A stretch of 64,000 nucleotides of DNA from SFEL01 sp045603585 (lineage in GTDB: Bacteria > Bacillota > Clostridia > Christensenellales > CAG-138): assembly GCA_045603585.1 (NCBI GenBank), contig JAZUMK010000042.1:28276-92275 (forward strand). Direction: 5' to 3'. The stretch's first letter is position 1, and each line of letters begins with the position of its first letter. Shown piece by piece: positions 56,297 through 64,000 of the stretch. The translations under genes were made by a program, and so were the position numbers. The notes beneath the pieces are model-generated. The model was not told the DNA's origin. It saw only the letters and a list, made by a program, of their open reading frames with translations, and did not search any database.

Positions 56297-56665
56297 TTAT
56301 TCGGCAAAATAATGGGCTTTCAGGCAGTTTGCAAGGGAATTTGCATCCTGAACATCAAAGCGTACCGCCTGCACTTTCTGCAGCCACGGGCAGTTCTCCG
56401 ATACGGCGGCATACAGGGTAAGATTTGGACGAAGCACTGTATTGCGGTAGTCCTCATCCTGCTGCTCAAAGAGGGCAAAATCACGCACGGCGATAAGCCT
56501 TGGCACTATGCCCTGAACAGAGAGGATGAGGCCTGCTCGCTGGGCTGTGGCGCTGTCGGCTTCGTCAACTATCAGGGCGCAGTCCGCAAGGCCCTTGTGG
56601 GGCTCAAGAAGAAGGTATGCCCCCCGTTCCATATCGGCGGGATTGGGGCCGTGACACATACTCAT
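56297..56665 (-). CDS. Hypothetical protein downstream of glnN
   Basis: 122 residues with AAAGGAG six bases upstream. It starts 24 bp after glnN and is probably co-transcribed. Sequence mixed alpha/beta (CALIVDEADSATAQRAGLIL, VPRLIAVRDFALFEQQDEDY). No family recognised. Downstream, 56052-56296 contains only a weak hairpin. Confidence 0.6.
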   Translation of the reverse strand: MSMCHGPNPADMERGAYLLLEPHKGLADCALIVDEADSATAQRAGLILSVQGIVPRLIAVRDFALFEQQDEDYRNTVLRPNLTLYAAVSENCPWLQKVQAVRFDVQDANSLANCLKAHYFAE

Positions 56666-56689
56666 GGCAAACTCCTTTGAACGGTGGAT

Positions 56690-58771
56690 TTACAGGGAGA
56701 ACAGCAGCTCGTCATAGCCGGGGAAGGGCCATGCTTCCTTGGCGGTGATAACCTCAAGGGAATCGGCGGTGCCTCTGAGGGCTGCCATGGCGGGCAGCAC
56801 AGCATTGCGGCAGTGGGCCGCTGCATCGGCGGGAGATTCCGGCAGATTGGATACGCTGTCGAACAGGCGGCCGATGCCCTTGTGGAGGGCGCTTACTCCA
56901 TCGGACAGGGCGCGGAGCAGAGCGTATTCCGCATCGTTGGGCACGCCGAGGCGGTCCTTTGCGGATACCGCTTCTGCGATCTTGGTTTCGTAGCCTATCA
57001 CGGCGGGCATTATCATGCGCTGAGCCATGGTTATCATGGTGTTGGCCTCTATGCGTATGAGCTTGATGTAGTTTTCAAGGGAGATATCATAGCGGGATAT
57101 CATTTCCCGGCGGGTGTATATGCCCCGCTCTGAGAAGAGGGCTATGTTTTCTTCTGTGATAAAACGGGGGAGAGCGTCAACGGTGGAACGCAGATTCAGC
57201 AGGCCGCGCTCTTCCGCTTCCTTTGCCCATTCTTCGCTGTAGCTGTTGCCGTTGTAAAGTATGCGCTTATGCTCCCGCATGGTGCGGCGTATTATCCGGA
57301 AGGCTTCCCGGCGGAAGTCCTCGGCCTTCTCAAGGCGCTCCGCAAACTCTGCAAGGGCTTCCGCCACGATGGTATTCATAACGGTGTTTGTATCCGCAAT
57401 GGACTGGCTGCTGCCCAGCATGCGGAATTCAAACTTGTTGCCGGTAAAGGCGAAGGGGGAGGTGCGGTTGCGGTCGGTGGTGTCTATGCGCAGGCGGGGG
57501 ATGGTGCAGATGCCGCTTTCCAGTATGCGGTCGCCGGCCTCTTCGTATTCTTCCTTGTGCTCGATGGAGGTGAGCAGATCAAAGAGGGTATCGCCAAGGA
57601 ATATGGAAACGATGGATGGAGGGGCCTCAAAGCCGCCCAGACGCCAGTCGTTGTTTGCGCCTGCGGCGCATACGCGCAAAAGATCCTGATGCTTGTCCAC
57701 CGCCTTGATGACCGCCGCAAGGAATACCAGAAACTGCAGATTGTCCTTGGGGGATTTGCCGGGGGCAAATATGTTCATGCCGGTATCTGTGGAAAGAGAC
57801 CAGTTATTGTGCTTGCCGCTGCCGTTCATGCCCTGGAAGGGCTTTTCATGGAGTATGCATACAAGGCCGTGGCGCAGGGCAACGGTCTTCATCATCTCCA
57901 TTACCAGCTGGTTATGGTCGGTTGAGGTGTTTGCATCGGTGAATATGGGAGCCAGCTCATACTGGCCGGGAGCAACTTCCTTATGCTCGGTCTTTGCATA
58001 TACGCCCAGCTGCCACAGCTCCTGATCCAGATCACGCATAAAGTGGCTCACCCTGCGGGAGATGGCGCCGTAGTAATGGTCTTCCATTTCCTGACCCTTG
58101 GGGGGCTTTGCGCCAAAGAGGGTGCGATTGCAGAATACAAGGTCGGGGCGCTTATCGTAAAGTTCCTTATCCACGAGGAAATATTCCTGCTCTGCGCCGG
58201 CGGTGGGAGTTACGCGGCTTACATCGGTATGGCCGAACAGGCGAAGTATCCTGAGGCTTTCCCTGCCGATAAGCTCCATGGAGCGCAGAAGGGGGGTCTT
58301 TTTATCCAGCGCATCGCCGCTGTATGCAAAGAACAGGGTGGGTATGCAGAGAGTGCTGTCCTTTATGAAGGCAAAGCTGGTGGGGTCCCATGCGGTATAG
58401 CCGCGGGCCTCAAAGGTGGGGCGCAGGCCGCCGGAGGGGAAGCTGGAGGCATCCGGCTCGCTCATGATGAGCTCCTTGCCGGAGAATTCTATTACGGGCA
58501 GGCCGTCCTTGCCGCAGCCCAGGAAGCCCTCGTGCTTTTCGGCGGTAACGCCGGTGAGGGGCTGGAACCAATGGGTATAGTGGGTCGCGCCCTTTTCTAT
58601 TGCCCAGTTTTTCATGGCATCTGCCACTATGTCCGCTATGTCCGGATTAAGGGGCTTGCCGATGCGTATGGTGTCCTTCAGTGTTGCATATGCCGCCTCA
58701 GGCATGCGCTCCTTCATTACGGCGTCGTTGAATACCATTTCGCCAAAGTTTGCGGTGATGCTGTTCATCAT
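56690..58771 (-). CDS. glnN: Glutamine synthetase type III
   Basis: 693 residues, the length of GSIII (GlnN), much longer than GSI. GAEQEYFLVDKELYDKRPDL, EMEDHYYGAISRR, HNQLVMEMMKTVALRHGLVC followed by LHEKPFQGMNGSGKHNNWSL carry the metal and ATP ligands of the type III family. Two adjacent ATGs (58771, 58768) share one ribosome site (GGAG). It makes glutamine from glutamate and ammonia; ammonia released by glycine reduction is a local source. No regulator gene is adjacent. Confidence 0.96.
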   Translation of the reverse strand: MMNSITANFGEMVFNDAVMKERMPEAAYATLKDTIRIGKPLNPDIADIVADAMKNWAIEKGATHYTHWFQPLTGVTAEKHEGFLGCGKDGLPVIEFSGKELIMSEPDASSFPSGGLRPTFEARGYTAWDPTSFAFIKDSTLCIPTLFFAYSGDALDKKTPLLRSMELIGRESLRILRLFGHTDVSRVTPTAGAEQEYFLVDKELYDKRPDLVFCNRTLFGAKPPKGQEMEDHYYGAISRRVSHFMRDLDQELWQLGVYAKTEHKEVAPGQYELAPIFTDANTSTDHNQLVMEMMKTVALRHGLVCILHEKPFQGMNGSGKHNNWSLSTDTGMNIFAPGKSPKDNLQFLVFLAAVIKAVDKHQDLLRVCAAGANNDWRLGGFEAPPSIVSIFLGDTLFDLLTSIEHKEEYEEAGDRILESGICTIPRLRIDTTDRNRTSPFAFTGNKFEFRMLGSSQSIADTNTVMNTIVAEALAEFAERLEKAEDFRREAFRIIRRTMREHKRILYNGNSYSEEWAKEAEERGLLNLRSTVDALPRFITEENIALFSERGIYTRREMISRYDISLENYIKLIRIEANTMITMAQRMIMPAVIGYETKIAEAVSAKDRLGVPNDAEYALLRALSDGVSALHKGIGRLFDSVSNLPESPADAAAHCRNAVLPAMAALRGTADSLEVITAKEAWPFPGYDELLFSL

Positions 58772-58819
58772 TTGTGAATATCTCCAAATTATTTAAAAAT
58801 TTAATCAGCGTATATAATA

Positions 58820-59572
58820 CTATATCAGCAGGCCCTGAATTTTATAAAGGGTGATGGCGATGCTTTCCCGCATGTAGTTATTCGGGGCGGCGTACCATAC
58901 GTCCTTTGCGGCATAGCCGTCTGCCTGTATGCCGTTCATGATGGCAACGCGGCCTGAGCGGTATACGTGGAAGGCGGTCGTGACGAATGCTGCGGAAGCA
59001 TTGGGAAATCTCTCATCCAGTATTTGTTTGGTGAATTTGAAATTCTCCCATGTGCTGGTGGATTTGTCCTCCATGGTGATGCGGCCGGGGTCTGTTCCGT
59101 GGGAAACCAGGTAGTCCTTCATGGCCTGAGCTTCGCTGACGTTCTCGTCGTCACCCTTGCCGCCGGTTACGATAACGTGGGTATCCGGGCTGTGCCTAAG
59201 GTATTCAAGGGCGGCGTCAAGGCGGTATTTAAGGGTCAGGGAGACTTTGTCGCCCCGCACCGCGCAACCAAGGACGATCAGCACATCTTTATTGTACTCT
59301 GCCTTTTTTGCGGCGGCAGAGGAAAGTATGCTGCCCATCACTGCGAAAAATACGATCGCCGCCGCATAAATTATTATGAGAATAGTCTTGATCCAGCGGC
59401 CTATGGGCGTTTGAAGCAGGGGAAAAAGGAGGCTTTTGAATATGCCGGCAACAAGCATGGGCAGCCCCATTATGGCGGGCAATACCGTGCCAAGGTGGCC
59501 GTTGCTTACCATGGAAAGAAACACCGTATCCAGCACCAGCAGCGCGCCTGCGGCAATGAGGAAAATGTGCAC
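58820..59572 (-). CDS. YdcF-like DUF218 membrane protein
   Basis: 250 residues if started at GTG 59572. About three membrane helices (1-90) precede a DUF218 domain (KDVLIVLGCAVRGDKVSLTL, VTGGKGDDENVSEAQAMKDY, TAFHVYRSGRVAIMNG). The start is uncertain: AGGAGG directly touches that GTG, the frame is closed by TGA just upstream, and an ATT two codons later has the correct spacing. Function unknown. Confidence 0.8.
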   Translation of the reverse strand: MHIFLIAAGALLVLDTVFLSMVSNGHLGTVLPAIMGLPMLVAGIFKSLLFPLLQTPIGRWIKTILIIIYAAAIVFFAVMGSILSSAAAKKAEYNKDVLIVLGCAVRGDKVSLTLKYRLDAALEYLRHSPDTHVIVTGGKGDDENVSEAQAMKDYLVSHGTDPGRITMEDKSTSTWENFKFTKQILDERFPNASAAFVTTAFHVYRSGRVAIMNGIQADGYAAKDVWYAAPNNYMRESIAITLYKIQGLLI

Positions 59573-59694
59573 CTCCTGTCACTTCCTTTCTGTTCAAACT
59601 ATACCAAATTAAACTATAACATATTTATTGCAAACTGAAAATAGAACGCAAAGAAAAACAAAGATGAATAGAAGGTAAAATAATGTCAGGCGGT

Positions 59695-59723
59695 TTGTAA
59701 TGGATACGTCTTTATGATATACT
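59695..59723 (+). promoter_or_regulatory. secA promoter
   Basis: TTGTAA and TATACT with a 17-bp spacer, 44 bp before the start codon. Confidence 0.72.
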
Positions 59724-59766
59724 GCTAAGATGTAAAATGCCTTATTATGGGCAGACGGAGGACACT

Positions 59767-62517
59767 ATGGGATTTATAGATAAACTGCTTGGCAGCACAT
59801 CCGAGGCACAGATCAAAAAGCTGATGCCCATGGTAAAGCGCATAAACGCACTTGAACCTGAAATTCAGGCCCTTTCAGATAAAGAGCTCAGAGCAAAAAC
59901 CGGGGAATTCAAGGCCCGCCTTGCAGAGGGGGCGACCCTTGACGACCTTCTGCCCGAGGCTTTTGCGGTGGTCAGGGAGGCTGCAAAGCGCACCATCGGC
60001 CAGCGGCATTACGATGTTCAGCTGCTGGGCGGCATAGTGCTGCATCAGGGACGCATCGCCGAAATGAAGACCGGCGAAGGCAAAACCATTACCGAAACAC
60101 TGCCCGCATACCTTAACGCCCTTGCAGGCAACGGTGTGCATATCGTAACGGTAAACGATTACCTTGCGGAGCGCGATGCCCAGTGGATGGGCAAGATTTA
60201 CCGCTTCCTTGGCATGAGCGTAGGCTGCATAATCCATGAAAAGACAAACGACGAGCGCCGTGCCGCCTATGCCTGCGATATAACCTACGGCACAAATAAC
60301 GAATTCGGCTTTGACTACCTGAGGGATAACATGGTGGTCTACCGTGACCAGATGGTGCAGCGGGAGCTGAATTACGCTATAGTTGACGAGGTTGACTCCA
60401 TACTCATCGACGAAGCCCGTACCCCCCTTATCATATCCGGCCACGGCGAAGAATCCACCGATATGTACGAAAAGGCGGACAGATTCGTACGCAAGCTGGA
60501 GCGGGGAGAAAATATAATAAAAATAAGCAAATCCGATCAGCTGATGGGCATGGAGCAGCCCGAAAGCGGCGACTATATGGCGGATATCAAGGCCAGAACA
60601 GTTGCGCTGACCCAGCGGGGCATGGAAAAGGCGGAAAAATTCTTCGGCATAGAGGATATATCGGATTCCGCCAATACCGAGCTTAATCATCACATCCATC
60701 AGGCCCTTAAGGCTCATGCCCTTTTCCAGAGGGATAAGGACTATGTGGTACAGGATGAAAAGGTGCTGATAGTTGATGAATTTACCGGCCGCCTGATGCT
60801 GGGCAGAAGGTACAGCGACGGCCTCCATCAGGCCCTTGAGGCCAAGGAAGGCGTGACCGTTGAGAGGGAAAACCGTACCCTTGCCACCATCACCTTCCAG
60901 AATTACTTCCGCATGTTCAAAAAGCTGGCGGGCATGACAGGTACCGCCAAGACAGAAGAGCAGGAGTTTCAGTCCATATACGACCTTGACGTTGTGGAGA
61001 TACCCACCAACAAGCCCCTTATGCGCAAGGATCTCAACGACGTGGTATATACCAATGAGCTTGCCAAGTTCAGGGCAGTCGTTCAGGAGATAGTTGAGGT
61101 GCATAAAACCGGCCGCCCCATACTGGTTGGCACAATATCCGTTGAAAAGAGCGAGTTCCTTTCGGATGTGCTTTCCCGTCAGGGCATAAAGCATCAGGTG
61201 CTCAATGCAAAGATGCACGCCCGGGAGGCGGCGATAGTTGCACAGGCAGGCACCTTCGGCAATGTTACCATCGCCACCAACATGGCGGGCCGAGGTACCG
61301 ATATCCTGCTGGGCGGCAATCCGGAGTTCCTTGCAAGGCAGGAGCTGCTTCGCGAAGGCATGGAGGAAAATCTGGTGGAAGAAGCCACCGGTCATGCGGA
61401 TACCGATGACGAGGAAATACTTGCAGCCCGCGCAAGGTATGCAAAAGTATATGCAAAGCACAAGGCAGTTACGGATGCCGAGCATGAAAAGGTCGTTGCC
61501 GTTGGCGGCCTGCATATAATCGGCACAGAGCGCCATGAATCCCGCCGCATAGACAATCAGCTCCGCGGCCGCGCAGGCCGTCAGGGCGATCCCGGCTCCA
61601 CAAGGTTTTATGTATCCCTTGCGGATGAGCTTATGCAGCGTTTTGGCGGCGAGCGTGTGCGGGACCTTATGGACAGGCTGAATCCCGATGGAGATATTCC
61701 CATCGAGGCCGGTATACTTACCAAGCAGATAGAGAATGCCCAGAAGAGGGTGGAAAGCTTCAACTTTGACATCCGCAAAAACGTTCTTCAGTACGATGAC
61801 GTTATGAACCGTCAGCGCGAGATAATCTACGGCCAGCGCCGTAAGGTGCTTATGGGCGAGGATATAAAGGATTCCGTTATGGATATGGTAAGCGAATGCG
61901 TGGCATTGCGCTGCGCCCAGTATTGTCCCGGTTCTCTGCCCGCCGATGAGTGGGATTACGAAGGCCTGAGGAATGAGATGGGTCAGCTTACAGGCCGTGA
62001 CTGCGCAAAGGCCATTGCCGGGGTAACGGATGCAGGAACTCTGGCTGAATCCGCCCAAAGGTTTGCCGCCGAAGCCTATGCTGACAAGGAAGCCGCCATA
62101 AATCAGGGCGCTGCCCAGCTGGGCGTGGATGCGGATATGCGTGAGCTGGAGAGGGTAGTGCTGCTGCGCTCCGTTGACGAGCTGTGGATGGATCATATCG
62201 ATGCCATGGATCAGCTCAGGCAGGGCATCAGCCTGCAGGCCATAGGCCAGAAGGATCCCGTTATCGCATACCGCAATGCGGGCTTTGATATGTTTGACGA
62301 GATGGTACAGGGCATACGCGAGCGCACCGTACGCAACCTTTACCATATCGTGATCTCTGCCAAGGCACCCGAGCGCAAGCAGGTGGCAAAGCCCATAGAA
62401 ACCGCAGGCGACGGCCCCGCAAAGCCCAAGCGTGTGGATAACAAGATAAGCCGCAATGCTCCTTGCCCCTGCGGCAGCGGCAAGAAGTATAAGCAGTGCT
62501 GCGGCAAGGATAAATAG
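59767..62517 (+). CDS. secA: Preprotein translocase ATPase SecA
   Basis: 916 residues from the ATG at 59767 (GGAGG five bases upstream). Walker A MKTGEGKT near 100-107, DEVDSILIDEARTPLIISG, TNMAGRGTDI, QLRGRAGRQGDPGS, and the C-terminal zinc motif CPCGSGKKYKQCC that binds SecB-like partners and lipids. It drives secretion through SecYEG and is likely the general SecA (no second copy seen). prfB follows on the same strand after a 156-bp gap, so the two may be co-transcribed. Confidence 0.97.
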   Translation: MGFIDKLLGSTSEAQIKKLMPMVKRINALEPEIQALSDKELRAKTGEFKARLAEGATLDDLLPEAFAVVREAAKRTIGQRHYDVQLLGGIVLHQGRIAEMKTGEGKTITETLPAYLNALAGNGVHIVTVNDYLAERDAQWMGKIYRFLGMSVGCIIHEKTNDERRAAYACDITYGTNNEFGFDYLRDNMVVYRDQMVQRELNYAIVDEVDSILIDEARTPLIISGHGEESTDMYEKADRFVRKLERGENIIKISKSDQLMGMEQPESGDYMADIKARTVALTQRGMEKAEKFFGIEDISDSANTELNHHIHQALKAHALFQRDKDYVVQDEKVLIVDEFTGRLMLGRRYSDGLHQALEAKEGVTVERENRTLATITFQNYFRMFKKLAGMTGTAKTEEQEFQSIYDLDVVEIPTNKPLMRKDLNDVVYTNELAKFRAVVQEIVEVHKTGRPILVGTISVEKSEFLSDVLSRQGIKHQVLNAKMHAREAAIVAQAGTFGNVTIATNMAGRGTDILLGGNPEFLARQELLREGMEENLVEEATGHADTDDEEILAARARYAKVYAKHKAVTDAEHEKVVAVGGLHIIGTERHESRRIDNQLRGRAGRQGDPGSTRFYVSLADELMQRFGGERVRDLMDRLNPDGDIPIEAGILTKQIENAQKRVESFNFDIRKNVLQYDDVMNRQREIIYGQRRKVLMGEDIKDSVMDMVSECVALRCAQYCPGSLPADEWDYEGLRNEMGQLTGRDCAKAIAGVTDAGTLAESAQRFAAEAYADKEAAINQGAAQLGVDADMRELERVVLLRSVDELWMDHIDAMDQLRQGISLQAIGQKDPVIAYRNAGFDMFDEMVQGIRERTVRNLYHIVISAKAPERKQVAKPIETAGDGPAKPKRVDNKISRNAPCPCGSGKKYKQCCGKDK

Positions 62518-62594
62518 CTTACAGGGTTTGGATAGAACACGAAAGTGTTGAACCCCCTTGATTTTTATCTTGTTTTATTTCGCTTTTCTTTTTG

Positions 62595-62628
62595 CTTCTT
62601 TTTCTTTTCCCGTGAAAAGAAAAAGAAG
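62595..62628. other. Perfect 15-bp polypurine/polypyrimidine hairpin before prfB
   Basis: CTTCTTTTTCTTTTC (62595-62609) and its complement (62614-62628) flank CCGT. No T run follows, so it is not a clear terminator. It sits 45 bp before the prfB start and may attenuate or protect the transcript. Confidence 0.65.
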
Positions 62629-62673
62629 ATGATATAAACTACAAACCAATCGCTCGAAAGGATGTGAAAAAGG

Positions 62674-63775
62674 GTGTTACAGCTTGACGAATGCAGGCAG
62701 CAGCTTGCCGCCATGAGAGAAACACTTGAAAAGGCAGGTGAATCCCTTTGACGTGGCAGGATTGGCCGCGGAAAAGGAAGAGCTTGAGGCTAAAATGGGC
62801 GCAGCGGATTTCTGGGATGACGTTGAGGCGGCAAACAAGGCCAATCAGCGCATGAAGGTGCTCAGCGCCAAAATAGAAAAATATCAAAAGCTTCAGAGCG
62901 CAATTGAGGATGCAGAGGTAATGGCGGACATGGCGGAGGAAGAGGATGACAAGGCCATGTATAACGAGCTGGTATCCGATATGCAGTCCATCACAGAAAA
63001 GGTTGAAGCGCTGAAGCTGGAAACTCTGCTGAAAGGCCCTTATGACAGGCTGAATGCCGTACTGTCCCTCCATGCAGGCGCAGGCGGAACAGAGGCTCAG
63101 GACTGGGTATCTATACTGTACCGTATGTACACCCGCTACTGCACCAGCAGGGGCTGGAGCATAAATGAACTGGACCTTCTTGCAGGTGACGAAGCAGGTA
63201 TAAAGAGCGTTACCTTTGAGGTGGAGGGTGATAACGCCTACGGCTACCTTAAGGCGGAAAAGGGCGTGCACCGTCTGGTGCGCATTTCTCCCTTTGATAC
63301 ATCCGGCAAGCGTCATACCTCCTTTGCATCATTGGACGTTACTCCCATATTCGATGAGGATACCAACGCGGTGGAGATAAATCCCGACGATATCCGCATA
63401 GATACCTATCGCTCCGGCGGCGCAGGCGGCCAGAACGTAAACAAGGTCAGCTCCGCTATCCGCATAACCCACTTCCCCACAGGCATAGTGGTACAGTGCC
63501 AGAACGAGCGCAGCCAGCTGCATAATAAAGATATGGCAATGCGAATACTCAAGGGCAAGCTGCTGGAGCTTGCGGAGCGTGAGCGCATGGAGCAGATGGC
63601 CGAAATAAAGGGCGAAATGAAGAGGATAGAATGGGGCAGCCAGATACGCTCCTATGTATTTCAGCCCTATACTATGGTAAAGGATCACCGCACCGGCGTG
63701 GAGATAGGCAACATACAGGGCGTTGTGGACGGCGATATAGATGCATTTATCAACGCATATCTTGTGCAATCCTAA
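62674..63775 (+). CDS. prfB: Peptide chain release factor 2 with programmed +1 frameshift
   Basis: 366 residues from join(62674-62748, 62750-63775). Frame 0 starts at GTG (MLQLDECRQQLAAMRETLE) and meets TGA at 62749-62751 in CTTTGAC, the universal RF2 shift site; skipping T62749 continues as DVAGLAAEKEELEAKMG. An AGGTGA lies close upstream as internal Shine-Dalgarno-like signal. GGAGGQNVNK is the peptidyl-hydrolysis motif and SPF near residue 215 the stop-codon reader of RF2. RF2 itself reads UGA, so the shift is autoregulatory. Confidence 0.95.
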
Positions 63776-63786
63776 ATTAAACACAA

Positions 63787-63818
63787 AACATCCGCACTGC
63801 ACAGTGCGGATGTTTTTA
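63787..63818 (+). terminator. prfB terminator
   Basis: AACATCCGCACTG and CAGTGCGGATGTT form a 13-bp stem with a 2-base loop (in practice a 4-base loop), followed by TTTATAT. Confidence 0.9.
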
Positions 63819-63889
63819 TATGTGTGGAAATATTATTCCGTTGGGATATGCAGCCGCATAAACCTTACATCCTGAATTTATGGAAATAG

Positions 63890-64000
63890 TTATATCCGGA
63901 TCTCGGGCTGTGCAAACAGGGCTAACTCTCTCTCAAACGCCTCATAAAACCTGCCCAGATGATACCCGTCCATCAGCGCATGGTTGCACAGGGTGGCAAC
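63890..64000 (-). CDS. Chloramphenicol acetyltransferase family, C-terminal part only
   Basis: 36 C-terminal residues before the right edge. CNHALMDGYHLGRFYEAFERE corresponds to the HHAxxDGxH active-site region of CAT-type acyltransferases; the catalytic (second) histidine and the Asp are present, the first His is Asn. The substrate may be chloramphenicol or another acceptor; the rest of the gene is outside the window. Confidence 0.8.
   Translation of the reverse strand, partial: VATLCNHALMDGYHLGRFYEAFERELALFAQPEIRI

Overview
The window looks like the chromosome of an anaerobic Gram-positive bacterium of the class Clostridia. The evidence is a selenocysteine-dependent glycine reductase operon (two in-frame UGA codons), glutamine synthetase type III, a CIRCE/HrcA operator, GGAGG ribosome sites with GTG and TTG starts, ATP-type PEP carboxykinase, NifU-like/GGGtGRT proteins and ECF transport genes. 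The core DNA is fairly GC-rich. An 11-kb integrated element is visibly AT-richer. Species cannot be fixed from the sequence alone.

Layout. 1-5.1 kb: a truncated MsrA-type lipoprotein gene, a CYTH protein with a small partner, clpB behind a perfect CIRCE site and a long repeat-rich leader, and a nitroreductase-like gene. 5.1-16.4 kb: tRNA-fMet and a second CAT-anticodon tRNA whose 3' end is the attachment site of an 11,036-bp element. The element carries integrase, a repressor/Cro-like switch with repeated operators, an Xis-like protein, replication initiator, DnaB helicase, small and large terminase, a scaffold-like protein, a sigma-like factor, a Panacea/MazF-type toxin-antitoxin pair, a putative ribbon-helix-helix regulator and three tiny genes. 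No portal, major capsid, tail or lysis gene was recognised. It reads best as a phage satellite or a strongly reduced prophage. 16.4-20.4 kb: a CNNM/CBS membrane protein, a thioesterase and pckA.

20.4-33.2 kb is a methionine/SAM block: metF, a separately encoded methionine synthase reactivation domain, metH, a nitrilase-family amidase, metY, metA (with the Glu111 typical of acetyl-CoA-using enzymes), a SAM hydroxide adenosyltransferase and an ECF transporter (S, double ATPase, T). metY is preceded by a consensus promoter, a 20-codon ORF beginning MMNMFAMMM, and mutually exclusive antiterminator and terminator stems. This has the layout of a methionine leader-peptide attenuator and is the most striking regulatory find.

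33.2-46.4 kb is mixed housekeeping and accessory sequence: VanZ-like protein, ABC exporter, tRNA-Arg(CCG) with a duplicated 3' end and two 60-bp repeats, radA, a secretory beta-propeller protein, DUF554, a NifU-like/GGGtGRT pair, a repetitive cell-surface protein, a WYL regulator with a palindromic promoter site, and sfsA. 46.5-54.4 kb is the glycine reductase operon grdX-E-B-trxB-trxA-A-C-D, which couples Stickland reduction of glycine to acetyl phosphate with thioredoxin as reductant. 54.4-64 kb: an XRE/desulfoferrodoxin-like fusion, two YdcF-like proteins, glnN, secA, prfB with its programmed +1 frameshift, and the 3' end of a chloramphenicol acetyltransferase-family gene.
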